Below are positions 36,373 through 37,345 of a stretch of 37,345 nt of DNA, one piece after another (position 1 is the first letter of the stretch; each line of letters begins with the position of its first letter). Position numbers and translations under genes: made by a program. The notes beneath the pieces are model-generated. The model searched no databases, was not told the DNA's origin, and saw only the letters and a list, made by a program, of their open reading frames with translations. This stretch comes from Pinguiococcus pyrenoidosus (lineage: Eukaryota; Sar; Pinguiophyceae; Pinguiochrysidales; Pinguiochrysidaceae). Where the stretch lies: NCBI GenBank assembly GCA_019677205.1, contig JAAMXY010000179.1, positions 1-37,345 of the forward strand, given 5' to 3'.

Positions 36373-36957
36373 ACCAGATTCGACGGCTCCATCACCTCAT
36401 CAAAGACTTAGACAGATAGAGGAGCCTGCAAATGTGCCGGGGAAGTTGGTGATCTATCGATGCTTGTGTTTGCACACAGTAGAATTGTTGAACGGGCAGG
36501 GAAGCATCTGCAATGCCAACGAGATCGGTGGCTAAAGTACGAGTGTGACGAGAACCGAGCATCCTCGTGCTCCCAGCGATCGTTGGCCTGTAGCATTTTC
36601 TTTTTGTTGTTTGCTTTCCTTCTCCCTTTTGTGGGGGGGGGAGGTTGTGTGGATGACGGGAAGTTGCGAGGAAGATCAAGCGACTTGGTATGCAGAGATG
36701 AAGCCAACTCGCTTCTGCTCACTTTAGGCGCCGCGCAAGTAGAAGTAAAGCAAACGGCACTCGCAACCAGACTGCCATGTCATCTACGCATCGGTACGAA
36801 AAAGGCGATGCGAACACATCCAAAGACTTGCCGCCACTGCCGCCACTGTCAAATTGCATACGCTCATCGACAAGTCACAAGATATCTAGTAGATAATGAG
36901 CCCAGTATTTTTATATAATATAGCAAGTTTACTTTCCATCCAGCGACATTGTCCTCC
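36373..36957. other. Intergenic, 585 bp
   Basis: Lies between the lipase stop and the folate ligase start. It has a G-run at 36631-36640, a GCCGCCACT repeat near 36826-36848 and an AT-rich patch at 36905-36925 shortly before the next gene. No gene is seen. Confidence 0.45.
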
Positions 36958-37345
36958 ATGGATTTGTCAGCGGCGCTCATGCCAGGCATGAAGCGTTTTT
37001 GGCCACGAAACGTTGCGCGCCTGGCGTCAACGTCTTGCTCAAGTCGGTACTCGGCTCTGACGAAGCAGCTCTACGAAATAAACGCGTGGCGGCCCGCGAA
37101 ACTCGGCCTTCGAAACGTAACCCAGCTGCACGAGCTGCTGGATCGGCCGTCGCGCCGGGTTCGCATCGTGCACGTTGCTGGGACCAACGGCAAGGGCTCC
37201 GTGTGCTACAAGCTGGCGCGCGCATTGCAGCTTGGAGGTATTCGGGGGCCTCCACTGCCTTTTCTTCACTTCGCTTTCCGCTGCTTCTCTCTTCGTTTCT
37301 GCGAACGATTTGGCTTGAAATGCTCCTGAAGGCGTCGGCAAAGGA
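36958..37345 (+). CDS. Folylpolyglutamate/dihydrofolate synthase, 5' part only
   Basis: Exon 1 is 36958-37237 (93 codons plus one base), the intron 37238-37331 (94 nt), and exon 2 begins at 37332 and runs off the window. The N-terminus (MKRFWPRNVARLASTSCSSR) looks like a mitochondrial or plastid leader. The mature start is AWRPAKLGLRNVTQLHELLD, then VRIVHVAGTNGKGSVCYKLARAL, the ATP-binding P-loop of the Mur ligase fold as found in FolC/FPGS. The enzyme adds glutamate to folates (or to dihydropteroate). The splice joins as LGGVGKG, in line with the family's short turn before the SPH segment. Start codons at 36958, 36979 and 36988 are all possible. Confidence 0.85.

Overview
This is a gene-dense nuclear window from a photosynthetic, flagellated eukaryote (a microalga). 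Sixteen complete protein genes and two genes cut by the window edges sit on both strands. I rebuilt 35 GT-AG introns by joining reading frames at splice sites and checking the joined proteins against known families. Most introns are 54-150 nt, with two longer ones (288 and 381 nt). No rRNA, tRNA, CRISPR or transposase was found. The secretory-type leaders on two plastid-type proteins, a first gene product with a signal-peptide/transit/lumen leader and W after the likely cleavage site, and a chlorophyll gene (divinyl reductase) suggest a red-lineage secondary plastid. EFHC/Rib72 and SSNA1/DIP13 indicate cilia. ARP1 indicates a dynactin filament. The exact phylum (cryptophyte, haptophyte, ochrophyte or other) cannot be fixed from this sequence alone.

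Layout: 1-571 (-) partial lumen-type protein; 1100-1501 (-) SSNA1/DIP13; 2296-3342 (+) borealin; 3391-4807 (-) mitochondrial DnaJ without zinc finger; 5686-6831 (-) divinyl chlorophyllide reductase; 7216-8035 (+) SmD3; 8552-10882 (-) BTA1 betaine-lipid synthase; 12399-15381 (+) EFHC1/Rib72-like; 15476-16737 (-) GRIP golgin; 17164-18558 (-) secreted 2OG dioxygenase with a VHL-beta-like domain; 19514-20737 (-) and 21234-22454 (+) a head-to-head pair of Gal3ST-like sulfotransferases; 22609-23882 (-) RNase H1; 24404-26357 (+) SMYD (MYND-SET); 26377-29082 (-) mitochondrial intermediate peptidase; 29890-31884 (+) Myb-repeat protein; 32086-33454 (-) ARP1/centractin; 33967-36372 (+) HSL-type lipase; 36958-end (+) folylpolyglutamate synthase, partial.

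The genes are housekeeping in character and do not form one pathway. They touch plastid pigment synthesis, mitochondrial protein import and folding, membrane lipid synthesis, Golgi tethering and sulfation, cilia, splicing and mitosis. Convergent neighbours lie very close (19 bp between the SMYD and MIP stop codons, 48 bp between borealin and DnaJ), so 3' ends probably overlap.

The most notable points are: a protein joining a VHL-beta-like fold to a prolyl-hydroxylase-type dioxygenase with pocket residues preserved; a clear borealin in an alga; a perfect 124-bp tandem duplication carrying the SMYD promoter, leader and ATG, which creates an upstream ORF; seven-unit pentanucleotide tracts, two of the same motif in introns of unrelated genes; three stop-free introns of length 3n; and repeated E2F-like sites in the promoters.
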